Shown: positions 49,711-61,492 of the stretch, one piece after another
Position numbering within the stretch: position 1 is the first letter of the stretch
How the letters are laid out: every line of letters begins with the position of its first letter
Source of the DNA: an uncultured Collinsella sp.
GTDB lineage: Bacteria; Actinomycetota; Coriobacteriia; Coriobacteriales; Coriobacteriaceae
Length of the DNA: 64,000 nucleotides
NCBI GenBank assembly: GCA_902470905.1
Contig: CABRIC010000003.1
Span: 7,750 to 71,749 of the forward strand
Direction: 5' to 3'
The notes under the pieces: generated by a model
What the model was told of the DNA's origin: nothing
Database searches by the model: none
Seen by the model: the letters and a program-made list of their open reading frames with translations, nothing else
Made by a program: the position numbers and the translations under genes

Positions 49711-50673
49711 ATGGCTGATAAGAACCCTTTGACTCCGGAAGAAGTGACGGAGTTATTCTCCGAAATCGATGCATCCGGCGTCTTGGATCCCACGCTCGCC
49801 AAAAAGCGTACCGAGCGCATGCGTGAGAAGGAGGCTGCGGCCAAGCGCGGTGACAAAGCGGCGCTAGCGCAGCTGCGCAGCGAGGACCGCGCGAGCCAGG
49901 CAAAACATATCGACCCGCTGTCCGAGGACGATCCTTCGGGCTCGCAGGTGAGCCATACCATTACGAAGACCGCGATGGCCGTGGTCATCGGTATTTTGGT
50001 GCTGATCGTGGGCATGCAGATTGGCTACGGCGTGATGCGTCGTCTGAATACCGCCAACCTGTCCGAGAGCGTTTCGGTCGATACCGTTTCGACGGCGCTG
50101 AAGGGTGGACTTGAATGGGGCAACGGCTTTACGCAGTTCCCGCTCGACTTCACCGTCGATGAAGCCGATGAACGCACGGGCACGGTCGAGGTGACGGTGT
50201 TGGACACATCGTCTGCCAACGAGCTCGAGCTGCTGTCCAACGGGCAGATTCAGGCCGCGGCGCTTGCGACCAACGCGTTGCTCAACGATAAGATCGACCG
50301 CGTGGTGTATAACGTTCACGCCTATATCGACGAGGATAGCAACATTCAGCACGATTCCTTCTTTGGCATGTTCCCCGCGCGCGGCCACCAGAGCGCCATT
50401 TTGACGTTCGTGTGGACCAAGAGCTCATCCAACGCCACGAGTATCGACTGGAAGATGCGCATCGTGAGTATGGATGACACCATCGCCGAGCGCATTCAGA
50501 AGCAGGTGAACTCGGTGTCGTCGTTGATTGAGGACCCGGTGGTGAGCCAGACCAAGATTGACGAGGAAAAGGCCGAACGTGACCTGGAGCATCGTCTGCA
50601 TGGCCGCGAGATTTTCCGCGGCGGCAAGCCCGATCGCACACCGTCCGAACTGCTGGAGCAGGACAAGAAATAA
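49711..50673 (+). CDS. Hypothetical single-pass membrane protein
   Basis: A 320-residue unrecognised protein. Residues 1-85 are charged and cytosolic, rich in Lys/Glu/Ala; one transmembrane helix (about 88-110, MAVVIGILVLIVGMQIGYGVM); the outer domain (110-290) has a strand-rich sequence with FTVDEADERTGTVEVTVLDTS; a charged tail ends in LEQDKK. It follows the ABC exporter and may be cotranscribed with it. Function unknown. Confidence 0.7.
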   Translation: MADKNPLTPEEVTELFSEIDASGVLDPTLAKKRTERMREKEAAAKRGDKAALAQLRSEDRASQAKHIDPLSEDDPSGSQVSHTITKTAMAVVIGILVLIVGMQIGYGVMRRLNTANLSESVSVDTVSTALKGGLEWGNGFTQFPLDFTVDEADERTGTVEVTVLDTSSANELELLSNGQIQAAALATNALLNDKIDRVVYNVHAYIDEDSNIQHDSFFGMFPARGHQSAILTFVWTKSSSNATSIDWKMRIVSMDDTIAERIQKQVNSVSSLIEDPVVSQTKIDEEKAERDLEHRLHGREIFRGGKPDRTPSELLEQDKK

Positions 50674-50682
50674 TAAGACGTC

Positions 50683-50725
50683 ATCATCCCGCGTGAGCCA
50701 CAAGCCTCGCGGGATGATTTTTTTA
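50683..50725 (+). terminator. Terminator after the membrane protein gene
   Basis: Perfect 11-bp stem ATCATCCCGCG (50683-50693) with complement 50708-50718, then seven Ts. Confidence 0.9.
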
Positions 50726-50847
50726 ATCCCCGTCCCAGAAAAATCATTATGCATAGAAAGTCATAATTATCATTTCGTAAACATTTCGATGAAATTAACG
50801 CCATGAGGCATACTTGCGGTTACAATACCGCGAGGCCTAACTACACA

Positions 50848-50880
50848 CCTTTAAGCCGGTCCTGTGAGACCGGGAAGGAG
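50848..50880 (+). promoter_or_regulatory. PyrR-type RNA hairpin over the carA ribosome site
   Basis: CCTT...CCGGTC, loop CTGTGA, GACCGG...AAGG forms a stem-loop like the PyrR binding loops of other Gram-positives (conserved UCCNGUGAGRC-like loop). The outer AAGG of the stem is the ribosome binding site AAGGAG of carA, so binding would block translation. This fits pyrimidine feedback on carAB by translational repression, as described in mycobacteria. No pyrR gene is in the window. Confidence 0.7.
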
Positions 50881-50884
50881 AATT

Positions 50885-52324
50885 ATGGCGAACAACCATA
50901 CCGCGGGCGCTGCCGCCCGCACCTTCGCGCCCAGCGAGCTTTGCCAGCGTATGCTGGCCAAAACCAGCAAGGGCACCTGCGGTCCCTGCATCCTGTATCT
51001 TGAGGATGGGACCATTTTTTATGGACGTGCATGCGGCGCCGAGGGCACCGCGACCGGCGAAGTCTGCTTCAACACCTCGCTCGAGGGCTACTTTGAGGTC
51101 ATGACCGACCCGAGTTATGCCGGCCAAATCGTAACCATGACCTATCCGCAGATCGGCAACTACGGTATCGACGAGGCCGACGTCCAGTCGGCCTTCTCCG
51201 GCGACGCCGTGCGCCCTGCGAGCGCTCCGGCCATGCGCGGCATGATCGTTCGCGACATGTGCGCCACGCCTTCTAACTGGCGTTCGGCCGTCAGCGTGCC
51301 GGAGTACCTGCGCGCTCACGGCATCGTCGCTATCGAGGGTGTCGACACTCGCGCCCTGGTGCGCCATCTGCGCGACAATGGTTCCAAGATGGGCATTATC
51401 TCGACCGAGATCTTCGACGTCGACGAGCTTGTCGAGCGTCTGGCCGCTGCGCCCACGCTGGTAGGCGAGAACCTGGTCAAGACCGTGAGCTGCCCTGAGC
51501 CCCACGCCTTTGCCGCCGTCGACCTGCCTGCCACGCATGACTTTGCACTTGCGGCTGCCGCTCCTGCCCGTCACAAGGTGGTCGCCTACGACTGCGGTGT
51601 GAAGCGCGGTATTCTGGAGGGGCTGGTCCGCGCCGGCTGCGACCTTACCGTCGTGCCGTGGGATACGCCCGCCCAGCAGGTGCTCGACATGAATCCCGAC
51701 GGTGTCTTTTTGTCCAATGGCCCCGGCGACCCCGACGCTGTGGTGGAGACCTACGAGCAGGTGCAGCAGCTGATCGGCAAGGTGCCGGTCTTTGGCATTT
51801 GCCTGGGCCATCAGATGATCAGCCTGGCCTGCGGCGCCCAGATGGAAAAGCTTAAATTCGGTCACCGCGGTGGCAACCAGCCGGTCATGAACCTGGTAAG
51901 CCGTCGCGTGGAGATTACCGCGCAAAACCATGGCTTTGGCCTGCTGTTCCCCAGCCTGGGCAAGCTTGTTCCCGAGCTTTCCGGCGGCGAGACCGAGCAT
52001 GCGGCCGATGGAGATCTGCGCGTCTGGGTGCGCCGCGGAATCGCGCCGGTCGTGATGAACGAGCGCTTTGGCCGCATTCGCCTGACGCACGTGAACCTCA
52101 ACGACGGCACCGCCGAGGGCATCCAGCTGCTCGACGCCCCGTGCTTCTCGGTCCAGTACCACCCCGAGGCTTCGCCTGGCCCCACCGATGCCCACTATCT
52201 CTTTACCGCCTTTACGCGACTCATGGACGGCGAGGAGAACTACCTGGACATCGATACCGCGAAGGACCGCCTTGCCGGCTGGAACTTTGCTGAGTCCGAG
52301 ACCGCTGAGACCGAGGAGAACTAA
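50885..52324 (+). CDS. carA: Carbamoyl-phosphate synthase small chain
   Basis: A 479-residue glutaminase subunit giving ammonia to CarB for carbamoyl phosphate (pyrimidines and arginine). The class I glutamine amidotransferase nucleophile is Cys306 in GICLGHQ, with YHPEASPGP later. It is about 100 residues longer than usual: an N-terminal addition of about 30, an extra loop of about 40 residues in the amidotransferase domain ([18 protein letters not shown] onward), and a C-terminal tail. The ATG at 50885 follows the PyrR-type hairpin. carB starts 2 bp after the stop. Confidence 0.95.
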   Translation: MANNHTAGAAARTFAPSELCQRMLAKTSKGTCGPCILYLEDGTIFYGRACGAEGTATGEVCFNTSLEGYFEVMTDPSYAGQIVTMTYPQIGNYGIDEADVQSAFSGDAVRPASAPAMRGMIVRDMCATPSNWRSAVSVPEYLRAHGIVAIEGVDTRALVRHLRDNGSKMGIISTEIFDVDELVERLAAAPTLVGENLVKTVSCPEPHAFAAVDLPATHDFALAAAAPARHKVVAYDCGVKRGILEGLVRAGCDLTVVPWDTPAQQVLDMNPDGVFLSNGPGDPDAVVETYEQVQQLIGKVPVFGICLGHQMISLACGAQMEKLKFGHRGGNQPVMNLVSRRVEITAQNHGFGLLFPSLGKLVPELSGGETEHAADGDLRVWVRRGIAPVVMNERFGRIRLTHVNLNDGTAEGIQLLDAPCFSVQYHPEASPGPTDAHYLFTAFTRLMDGEENYLDIDTAKDRLAGWNFAESETAETEEN

Positions 52325-52325
52325 C

Positions 52326-55640
<3,315 letters not shown>

Positions 55641-55652
55641 TGTGACCTGTCC

Positions 55653-55743
55653 GGCCGGGGCGGGAGGGGCCGAGATTTCCCCCTTTCGCTCCGGCTGCAA
55701 GCAGAGTCGCTCAGGAGGAAACTCGGCCCCTCCCGCCCCGGCC
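55653..55743. repeat. Palindrome 1 after carB
   Basis: Perfect 22-bp arms GGCCGGGGCGGGAGGGGCCG+AG at 55653-55674 and 55722-55743, with TTTCC/GGAAA continuing inside. No T run follows. Confidence 0.7.
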
Positions 55744-55816
55744 TGCGGTGACTTGGCTGCACCGTGTGCTGCCGAAGGGGCTTTGCGCGATGACTAGGGC
55801 TGAATAAAAAGTGAGT

Positions 55817-55852
55817 GTGGGATCCGCCGTTCGTTCGAACGGCGGATCCCAC
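55817..55852. repeat. Palindrome 2 after carB
   Basis: Perfect 17-bp arms GTGGGATCCGCCGTTCG and complement with loop TT. Its A-rich left flank and T-rich right flank could make it a weak two-way terminator. Confidence 0.7.
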
Positions 55853-55901
55853 GTTAATATTTCAGCCAACGTATGTCATGGCAATTCCCGGTAGGTCGCA
55901 G

Positions 55902-55973
55902 GGTGGCGGCTGAGCCTTTCCCTCGGGAAACTTCGCGAAGCCCAGTTCCCGAGGGAAAGGCTCAGCCGCCACC
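55902..55973. repeat. Palindrome 3 after carB
   Basis: Twenty-eight-bp arms, starting GGTGGCGGCTGAGCC (55902-55930) and its complement (55945-55973), one base bulged. The 55641-56068 gap contains only these three elements, with a TATACT (56000-56005) that may be the purE -10 box. Confidence 0.7.
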
Positions 55974-56068
55974 ACAAAGACCGCAGGGACGGGAGCAGCT
56001 ATACTACTCTCAGTAGTTAAGGGTCGCGGATCCGCCGCGTCGCCGCTCTCAACAGGAGGTCTTTGTTT

Positions 56069-56533
56069 ATGGCAGATCAAAAGCCGGTTGTCGGGATCAT
56101 TATGGGCTCCAAGTCCGATCTGGGCGTTATGGAAGGTTGTACCGCCGAGCTCGAGGCGCTGGGTGTGCCCTATGAGCTCGTCATTGCGAGCGCACACCGC
56201 ACGCCGGCGAAGGTCCATGAGTGGGCTTCGACTGCTGCCGATCGCGGTATCAAAGTGATTATCGCCGCCGCCGGCAAGGCCGCTCACCTGGGTGGTGTCG
56301 TGGCTGCCTTTACGCCGCTGCCGGTCATCGGCGTGCCTATGAAGACGAGTGACCTGGGCGGTATGGATTCGCTGCTGTCGATGGTGCAGATGCCTTCGGG
56401 TGTGCCCGTGGCCTGCGTTGCCATCAACGGCGCCAAGAACGCCGCCATCTACGCCACGCAGATTCTAGGCGCTTGCGACCCCGAGTACCGCAAGGTTATC
56501 GAGAAGATGAAGCAGGAGATGGCCGACGCCTAG
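56069..56533 (+). CDS. purE: N5-carboxyaminoimidazole ribonucleotide mutase
   Basis: A 154-residue class I PurE of purine synthesis. Marks are VGIIMGSKSDLGVMEG, ASAHRTP and PVIGVPMKTSDLGGMDSLL. The ATG at 56069 is preceded by AGGAGG; a TTG two codons earlier is closer to that site and cannot be excluded. Confidence 0.95.
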   Translation: MADQKPVVGIIMGSKSDLGVMEGCTAELEALGVPYELVIASAHRTPAKVHEWASTAADRGIKVIIAAAGKAAHLGGVVAAFTPLPVIGVPMKTSDLGGMDSLLSMVQMPSGVPVACVAINGAKNAAIYATQILGACDPEYRKVIEKMKQEMADA

Positions 56534-56568
56534 GCGTTCCGCCGTTTCACCGCAGTATAAGGAGAGCC

Positions 56569-57567
56569 ATGTCTGACTATCAGGGAAAACGATTCAAGGC
56601 TTCTCAGATCCCCGATCCGTCGAAGCCGAGTGCTGCCCATGGGGCACAGCAGGGTCGGACATCCTCTCCTCAGCAGCCGCGCGCGCCGCGCCCCGTGACG
56701 CCGGCGACGCATCGTCGACAGGACGCGCCAGCCGCATATCGACCTTCATCTTATAGCAACGCTAAGAAGCCGCCCCGGTCTTCATCGCATGCCGCGCCGT
56801 CGGATTACACCGAGCCGCCGCGCAAAAAGGGCCGCTCCATTATTCCCATTCTGCTCATCATCATCGGCATCGGCCTAATCGTTGCCGCTGCCGCCATCTT
56901 TATCAACGCGCAGATTGGCTACAAGCAGGCGAGCGAGTCGTATCAAAAGATCGAAAAACAATATATAAGCGACAAGGACGCCAGCGGCGTGCCGATTATC
57001 GACTTTGATGCACTTGCCCAGACGAATCCCGAGGTTGTGGGTTGGATTTACGCGCCCGGCACCAACATCAACTATCCCGTCGTGCAGACCAACAACAACT
57101 CCAAATACCTCAACACGCTGTTTGACGGTACGGCTAACGCGTCCGGTGCCATCTTCTTGGATAGCGACGATACCGCGCCGGGAATGGTTGACCAGCAGAC
57201 CACGATCTACGGCCACCATATGAACGATGGGTCGATGTTCAACGTGATTTCGGACACCACCGACCAAGTGACGTTCGATAGCATCGAGTACGTGTATTAC
57301 ATCACGCGCGACGCAACGTATAAGCTGCGTCCGCTGGCGACCAAGGTCGTTGAGGATACGTACTCCAAGGCGCGCGCGACCAACTTTGAGGGCGACGACG
57401 GGCTCAAGAACTATCTGTCCGAGATGCTCGACGGCGCCTCTGCCGTGGCGAGCGATGCCACCGATCGTGCCGCTTCGGCAACCAAGGTCGTGACGCTTGT
57501 GACCTGTCGTTCGTTATCGCTGAGCAACACGCGTGCTGTCATGGTGCTCACGCCGGTCGAGGAATAA
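56569..57567 (+). CDS. Class B-like sortase
   Basis: A 332-residue membrane transpeptidase. Residues 1-85 are a Pro/Ser/Ala-rich cytosolic tail, a transmembrane helix covers about 89-110 (IPILLIIIGIGLIVAAAAIF), and the catalytic domain has VVGWIYAPGTNINYPVVQ, catalytic His216 in IYGHHM, Cys313 in TLVTC and Arg322 in SNTR. The overall pattern is of class B sortases. It could anchor surface proteins or assemble pili; the only substrate-like gene here is the LPATG adhesin 51 kb away. AGGAG precedes the ATG. Confidence 0.88.
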   Translation: MSDYQGKRFKASQIPDPSKPSAAHGAQQGRTSSPQQPRAPRPVTPATHRRQDAPAAYRPSSYSNAKKPPRSSSHAAPSDYTEPPRKKGRSIIPILLIIIGIGLIVAAAAIFINAQIGYKQASESYQKIEKQYISDKDASGVPIIDFDALAQTNPEVVGWIYAPGTNINYPVVQTNNNSKYLNTLFDGTANASGAIFLDSDDTAPGMVDQQTTIYGHHMNDGSMFNVISDTTDQVTFDSIEYVYYITRDATYKLRPLATKVVEDTYSKARATNFEGDDGLKNYLSEMLDGASAVASDATDRAASATKVVTLVTCRSLSLSNTRAVMVLTPVEE

Positions 57568-57630
57568 GTTGTTCGAGAGTAGCTAAAAAGCCCCGTTCCA
57601 AATTGGCTACTCGACGACGGTAAGGGAGAA

Positions 57631-58050
57631 ATGATGCTCGAGAATGGCAAAACGATGCCTTCGGTTGATGCTTGGCTGCGCGAGGCCAAGGCCGATTCGT
57701 CGGCACCTGCGTGCGGTATGTATCTGACGCATAACGGCGTGGTGCGCGCGACGCCCAAGTCCGAGGTCCGCGGGATCGAAACCGATGGCGTAGCTCCCGG
57801 ACGCAGGGTGGGCGGCATGGTGTTCGGTTTCGATGCTCAGAAGGTGCAGGCTGCTATCGAGGCCACGCGCGCGATGCCGGGTATCGGCTATGTGCGCGTG
57901 TGGCTGGCAAGCGGCGAGCTTGCCGTAGGTGACGACATCATGCTCGTGCTCATTGGCGGGGACATTCGCCCGCACGTGGTCGATGCGCTGCAGGCGCTCG
58001 TTGGCACCATCAAAAATGAGTGTGTGAGTGAGGTTGAGCGCGAGGCGTAG
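57631..58050 (+). CDS. MoaE-like protein
   Basis: A 139-residue protein. The stretch RVWLASGELAVGDDIMLVLIGGDIRPHVVDALQALVGTIKNEC resembles the middle and end of MoaE, the large subunit of molybdopterin synthase, with the typical GELxVGD motif; the usual catalytic lysine motif (KKE-type) is replaced by NECVSEVE. No other molybdopterin gene is in the window. It could have lost or changed activity. AGGGAGAA lies before ATG ATG. Confidence 0.5.
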   Translation: MMLENGKTMPSVDAWLREAKADSSAPACGMYLTHNGVVRATPKSEVRGIETDGVAPGRRVGGMVFGFDAQKVQAAIEATRAMPGIGYVRVWLASGELAVGDDIMLVLIGGDIRPHVVDALQALVGTIKNECVSEVEREA

Positions 58051-58080
58051 AGGTTTGCGTCGATAGAAGGCTCGTTTATA

Positions 58081-58119
58081 AAAATGCCCGCCGGTACGTG
58101 TGATACCGGCGGGCATTTT
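58081..58119. terminator. Bidirectional terminator
   Basis: Perfect 16-bp stem AAAATGCCCGCCGGTA/TACCGGCGGGCATTTT (58081-58096, 58104-58119) between two convergent genes. Confidence 0.9.
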
Positions 58120-58140
58120 GCGTTTTGGGCGCGGTGAGCG

Positions 58141-59370
58141 CTACACGCGCGTTGCATCCTTGGGGCTCATGGTCATGCTCTGGAAGCGATTCTCCATAAA
58201 GTCATTATCGAAGTACTTGCCGTAGAACTGCGCAACGGGAATATCCGGTTCCGTGCCGTTGACGCGCTGGTACCAGTAGTCGAGCGACTGCAGCGTCATG
58301 ACGCCGTCGATCAACATGACGGCGGTCAGGATGACGGTAGCAGAGTAGCGGCGTTTCCATGGAATCATATTGATGAGCTTAAGCAGGCGCGGCAGCAAGA
58401 CCTTGATCCAGATGAGGCCACCCAGGCCCCACATGCAGGCAAACGGCGTGCATGTGCGTCCCCCGGTCAATACCGCGATGGGATCGGGCATGCCGAATAG
58501 CCTAATGTGTGAATAGCTCCACGACACCACGCCAAATGAGGTCTGCATAAACCAGCCTACAAACACCTCGAAAGCGCCGCCGATCAGGGCACTTACCAGG
58601 AAAATGATCAGAGGATTCTTTTTATAGAAGCGGTTGAGCGCCATGGTCATGAGCACCGCGCCAAATCCGTAGATGGGGCTAAAGGGGCCAAATAGCATAC
58701 CGGCACGGTCCTGATAGACGCCGGGATCGACGACGACCATATGCCAGACTTCCTCGAGAATGAGACCTAACACGCTGCAGACGAAGAATACCCAGAACAG
58801 GTTGAAGTAGTTGAGCTTGATGTAGCCTTCGCCGGTTTCATCGCGCCCGAGCATGCCCTCGGCGGCGGCGTCGCGATCGAGCATTTCCTGCAGGCGGCGT
58901 TGCAGCTCGCGCTCCTGGCGCAGCGTGGGGTCGACGGTGGTCGAAAGCGCGACGAGGATGCCGAGCTGGATGGCGGGGCGCAGCAAGAAAGGCCCGATGC
59001 CCTGGAGCATCACGTCAACCAAAAGCTCGACGACGGTCAATGCGATAAGGATATAGGACAGACGGGCGGCATTGCGGCGCTGGTTCTTGATGAGGTCAAG
59101 GCCAAAGATGATCAAGATGACGGCACTGGCAGCCGAGAGCATGATGCCGGCGACAATCAGTCCGACCGCGACGAGCGTGTTGTCGCCGAGCTTGGCGGCG
59201 GCGTTGCCGTTGATGAGCGCGGTGATGACCTGCCACATAAAGGCGCCGACCGACGGGAGCGTGCCCACGCCGGACAGGATGCACAGGACGGCGTATACCT
59301 TAATGATGAGGGGGATCTTCTTGACCTCCGTGGCGCTGGGGACGCTGGGGTCGAGTTCGTTTCGATCCAT
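58141..59370 (-). CDS. Multi-pass membrane protein with CmpB-type domain
   Basis: A 409-residue protein. Several membrane helices lie in residues 15-150; the second half (about 205-345) matches the putative ABC-transporter CmpB-type domain by its YFNLFWVFFVCSVLGLILEEV, RAGMLFGPFSPIYGFGAV and EVFVGWFMQ. No ATPase partner is adjacent. The ATG at 59370 with AAAGG six bases before it is chosen; the frame is open upstream to 59547. Role unknown. Confidence 0.75.
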   Translation of the reverse strand: MDRNELDPSVPSATEVKKIPLIIKVYAVLCILSGVGTLPSVGAFMWQVITALINGNAAAKLGDNTLVAVGLIVAGIMLSAASAVILIIFGLDLIKNQRRNAARLSYILIALTVVELLVDVMLQGIGPFLLRPAIQLGILVALSTTVDPTLRQERELQRRLQEMLDRDAAAEGMLGRDETGEGYIKLNYFNLFWVFFVCSVLGLILEEVWHMVVVDPGVYQDRAGMLFGPFSPIYGFGAVLMTMALNRFYKKNPLIIFLVSALIGGAFEVFVGWFMQTSFGVVSWSYSHIRLFGMPDPIAVLTGGRTCTPFACMWGLGGLIWIKVLLPRLLKLINMIPWKRRYSATVILTAVMLIDGVMTLQSLDYWYQRVNGTEPDIPVAQFYGKYFDNDFMENRFQSMTMSPKDATRV

Positions 59371-59617
59371 ACATAACCTTTCTCGTTTTGCTGTAGGTAC
59401 AAGGATACGCCGCCGACCTGCCAAAAGACAGGACGAACGTCCCAATTGCAACAATGCAAGCCCCAACGGCGGGCGAGACGCGTCGCAACGGAAGTATGCG
59501 GGATCGTCGGCCCCGAGGCAGTTGCCCAATAAAATGTTTGGCTGCAAAACGGATTATAAGCTCGGTGGGCTTTTAAAAAGCGCTGTTCATGCGCGGGAGT
59601 GCTTGTCTTGCCGTGCG

Positions 59618-59623
59618 TATAAT
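59618..59623 (+). promoter_or_regulatory. Probable -10 box of purF
   Basis: TATAAT 42 bp before the purF ATG; the -35 region is not clear. Nothing else is recognised in 59371-59664. Confidence 0.45.
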
Positions 59624-59664
59624 AGGGCAGGTAACGCCAAATAACGAGGCTCTGAGGGGATGCC

Positions 59665-61335
59665 ATGTCTCAAGAAACCATCCGCGCGGCCGAGCGTGCC
59701 GCGGGACAGGTGAAGACCATGTCGACGTATGATCCGGACTCCGACCAGCTGCATGAGGAATGCGGCATTTTTGGTGTGTGGGCACCCGATCGCGATGTGG
59801 CTCGACTGACGTACTTTGGTCTGCGCGCGCTGCAGCATCGCGGCCAGGAATCGGCGGGAATCGCCGTGGGTGATGGCGGCACGGTTATGGTCCGCAAGGA
59901 TCTGGGCCTGCTCGACCGCGTGTTCTCCAACGCCGACCTGTCGACACTCTCCGGCCAGCTGGCCGTGGGCCACGTGCGCTATGGCACTGCCGGTGCCAAG
60001 AGCTGGGAAGCCTCGCAGCCGCATCTTTCTACCATCAACAGCGTCATCATCGCGCTTGCTCACAACGGCACTCTGGTCAACACCGACGAGCTGCGCCGCC
60101 AGCTGATCGAGCTGGGCGTGCCGTTCCTCTCCAACTCGGATTCCGAGGTCGCGACCAAACTCATCGGCTACTTTACTCAGCGTACAGGCCATCTGCGCGA
60201 GGGCATTCGCAAGACCATGGAGCTCGTGCGCGGCGGCTACGCCATGACGCTCATCAACGAGCAGGCGCTCTACGCATTCCGCGATCCGCACGGCATTCGC
60301 CCGCTCGTGCTGGGCAAGCTGGTGGACGAGGGTCTGGACCAGGCCGATGCCGCATCCGTTTCGCAGCTGCCGTCGCAGGACGGCGCCGCGACGGTCGACT
60401 CCGCCGTCCGTGTCACGCGCGCTGGCGGCTGGGTCGTTGCTTCCGAGACGTGCGCGCTCGACATCGTGGGCGCCGAGTACGTCCGTGACGTTCGTCCCGG
60501 CGAGATCTTGCGCATCAGCGCCGAGGGTCTGGTATCCGAGCAGGGCGTGCCTGCCGCCGAAGAGCCCGCCAACTGCATCTTTGAGCAGGTCTACTTCGCC
60601 CGTCCCGACTCCATCATGAACGGCAAGAGCGTCTATGCCTGCCGTTATGACATGGGTCGTCAGCTGGCACACGAGGAGCCCGTCGAGGCCGACCTGGTCA
60701 TCGGTGTGCCCGACTCCGGCCTGCCGCCCGCGGAGGGGTATTCGCATGAGAGCGGTATTCCCTTTGGCGAGGGCCTTATCAAGAACCGCTACGTGGGCCG
60801 TACGTTTATTGAGCCTACGCAGGAGTTGCGCGCCATGGGCGTGCGTATGAAACTCAACCCGCTGCGCGACAACATCGAGGGCAAGCGCCTGGTCGTGATC
60901 GACGACTCCATCGTGCGCGGCACCACCATGGTGCAGCTCGTCAAGATGCTGCGCAACGCCGGCGCCAAGGAGATTCACATCCGCATCAACTCGCCCGAGG
61001 TCATCTGGCCCTGCTTCTACGGCATCGATACCGACGTGCAGTCGCAGCTCATCAGCGCCAACAAGACGGTCGACGAGATTTGCGAGTATATCGGCGCCGA
61101 TTCGCTGGCCTTCCTTTCGGTCGAGGGCCTGCTGAAGGTCATGCCCAAGGGCGGCTACTGCGATGCGTGCTTTACCGGCCGCTACCCCGTGGCGATTCCC
61201 GAGAGCTTTGGCCGCGACAAGTTTATGGAGGGCTTTAAGCCCCGCAACTTGGATAAGCCGCTGCACTTTGACGACGACGCCGTGGTCGAGAAATACGACG
61301 ACCGCAGCTGGGAAGAGAAGCACGGCGAGGCCTAA
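59665..61335 (+). CDS. purF: Amidophosphoribosyltransferase
   Basis: A 556-residue enzyme committing PRPP to purine synthesis. The N-terminal nucleophile is Cys33 in EECGIFG, so 32 residues form a propeptide that must be cut off. Further marks are ALQHRGQESAGIA, the PRPP-binding VVIDDSIVRGTT and a cysteine pattern fitting an iron-sulphur type. GAGGGGATGCC precedes the ATG. Heads purF-purM-purN. Confidence 0.97.
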   Translation: MSQETIRAAERAAGQVKTMSTYDPDSDQLHEECGIFGVWAPDRDVARLTYFGLRALQHRGQESAGIAVGDGGTVMVRKDLGLLDRVFSNADLSTLSGQLAVGHVRYGTAGAKSWEASQPHLSTINSVIIALAHNGTLVNTDELRRQLIELGVPFLSNSDSEVATKLIGYFTQRTGHLREGIRKTMELVRGGYAMTLINEQALYAFRDPHGIRPLVLGKLVDEGLDQADAASVSQLPSQDGAATVDSAVRVTRAGGWVVASETCALDIVGAEYVRDVRPGEILRISAEGLVSEQGVPAAEEPANCIFEQVYFARPDSIMNGKSVYACRYDMGRQLAHEEPVEADLVIGVPDSGLPPAEGYSHESGIPFGEGLIKNRYVGRTFIEPTQELRAMGVRMKLNPLRDNIEGKRLVVIDDSIVRGTTMVQLVKMLRNAGAKEIHIRINSPEVIWPCFYGIDTDVQSQLISANKTVDEICEYIGADSLAFLSVEGLLKVMPKGGYCDACFTGRYPVAIPESFGRDKFMEGFKPRNLDKPLHFDDDAVVEKYDDRSWEEKHGEA

Positions 61336-61396
61336 AACCTGCCATGTAGGGACAGGTTTATTTTGGTAGGTTTTACCTGCTGTTTTGTTGATATGA

Positions 61397-61423
61397 CGGC
61401 GCGCGTTGTTATGGCGCGCGCCG
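61397..61423. promoter_or_regulatory. GC-rich hairpin between purF and purM
   Basis: Perfect nine-bp arms CGGCGCGCG/CGCGCGCCG with loop TTGTTATGG, no T run; perhaps an mRNA stabilising or attenuating structure. Confidence 0.4.
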
Positions 61424-61492
61424 AAATGAACGCAACTATGAGCACCGTTTGGCGCCCGCGCGGCGCCACGGTAGTGGGAGAGGAAGGCTCAG

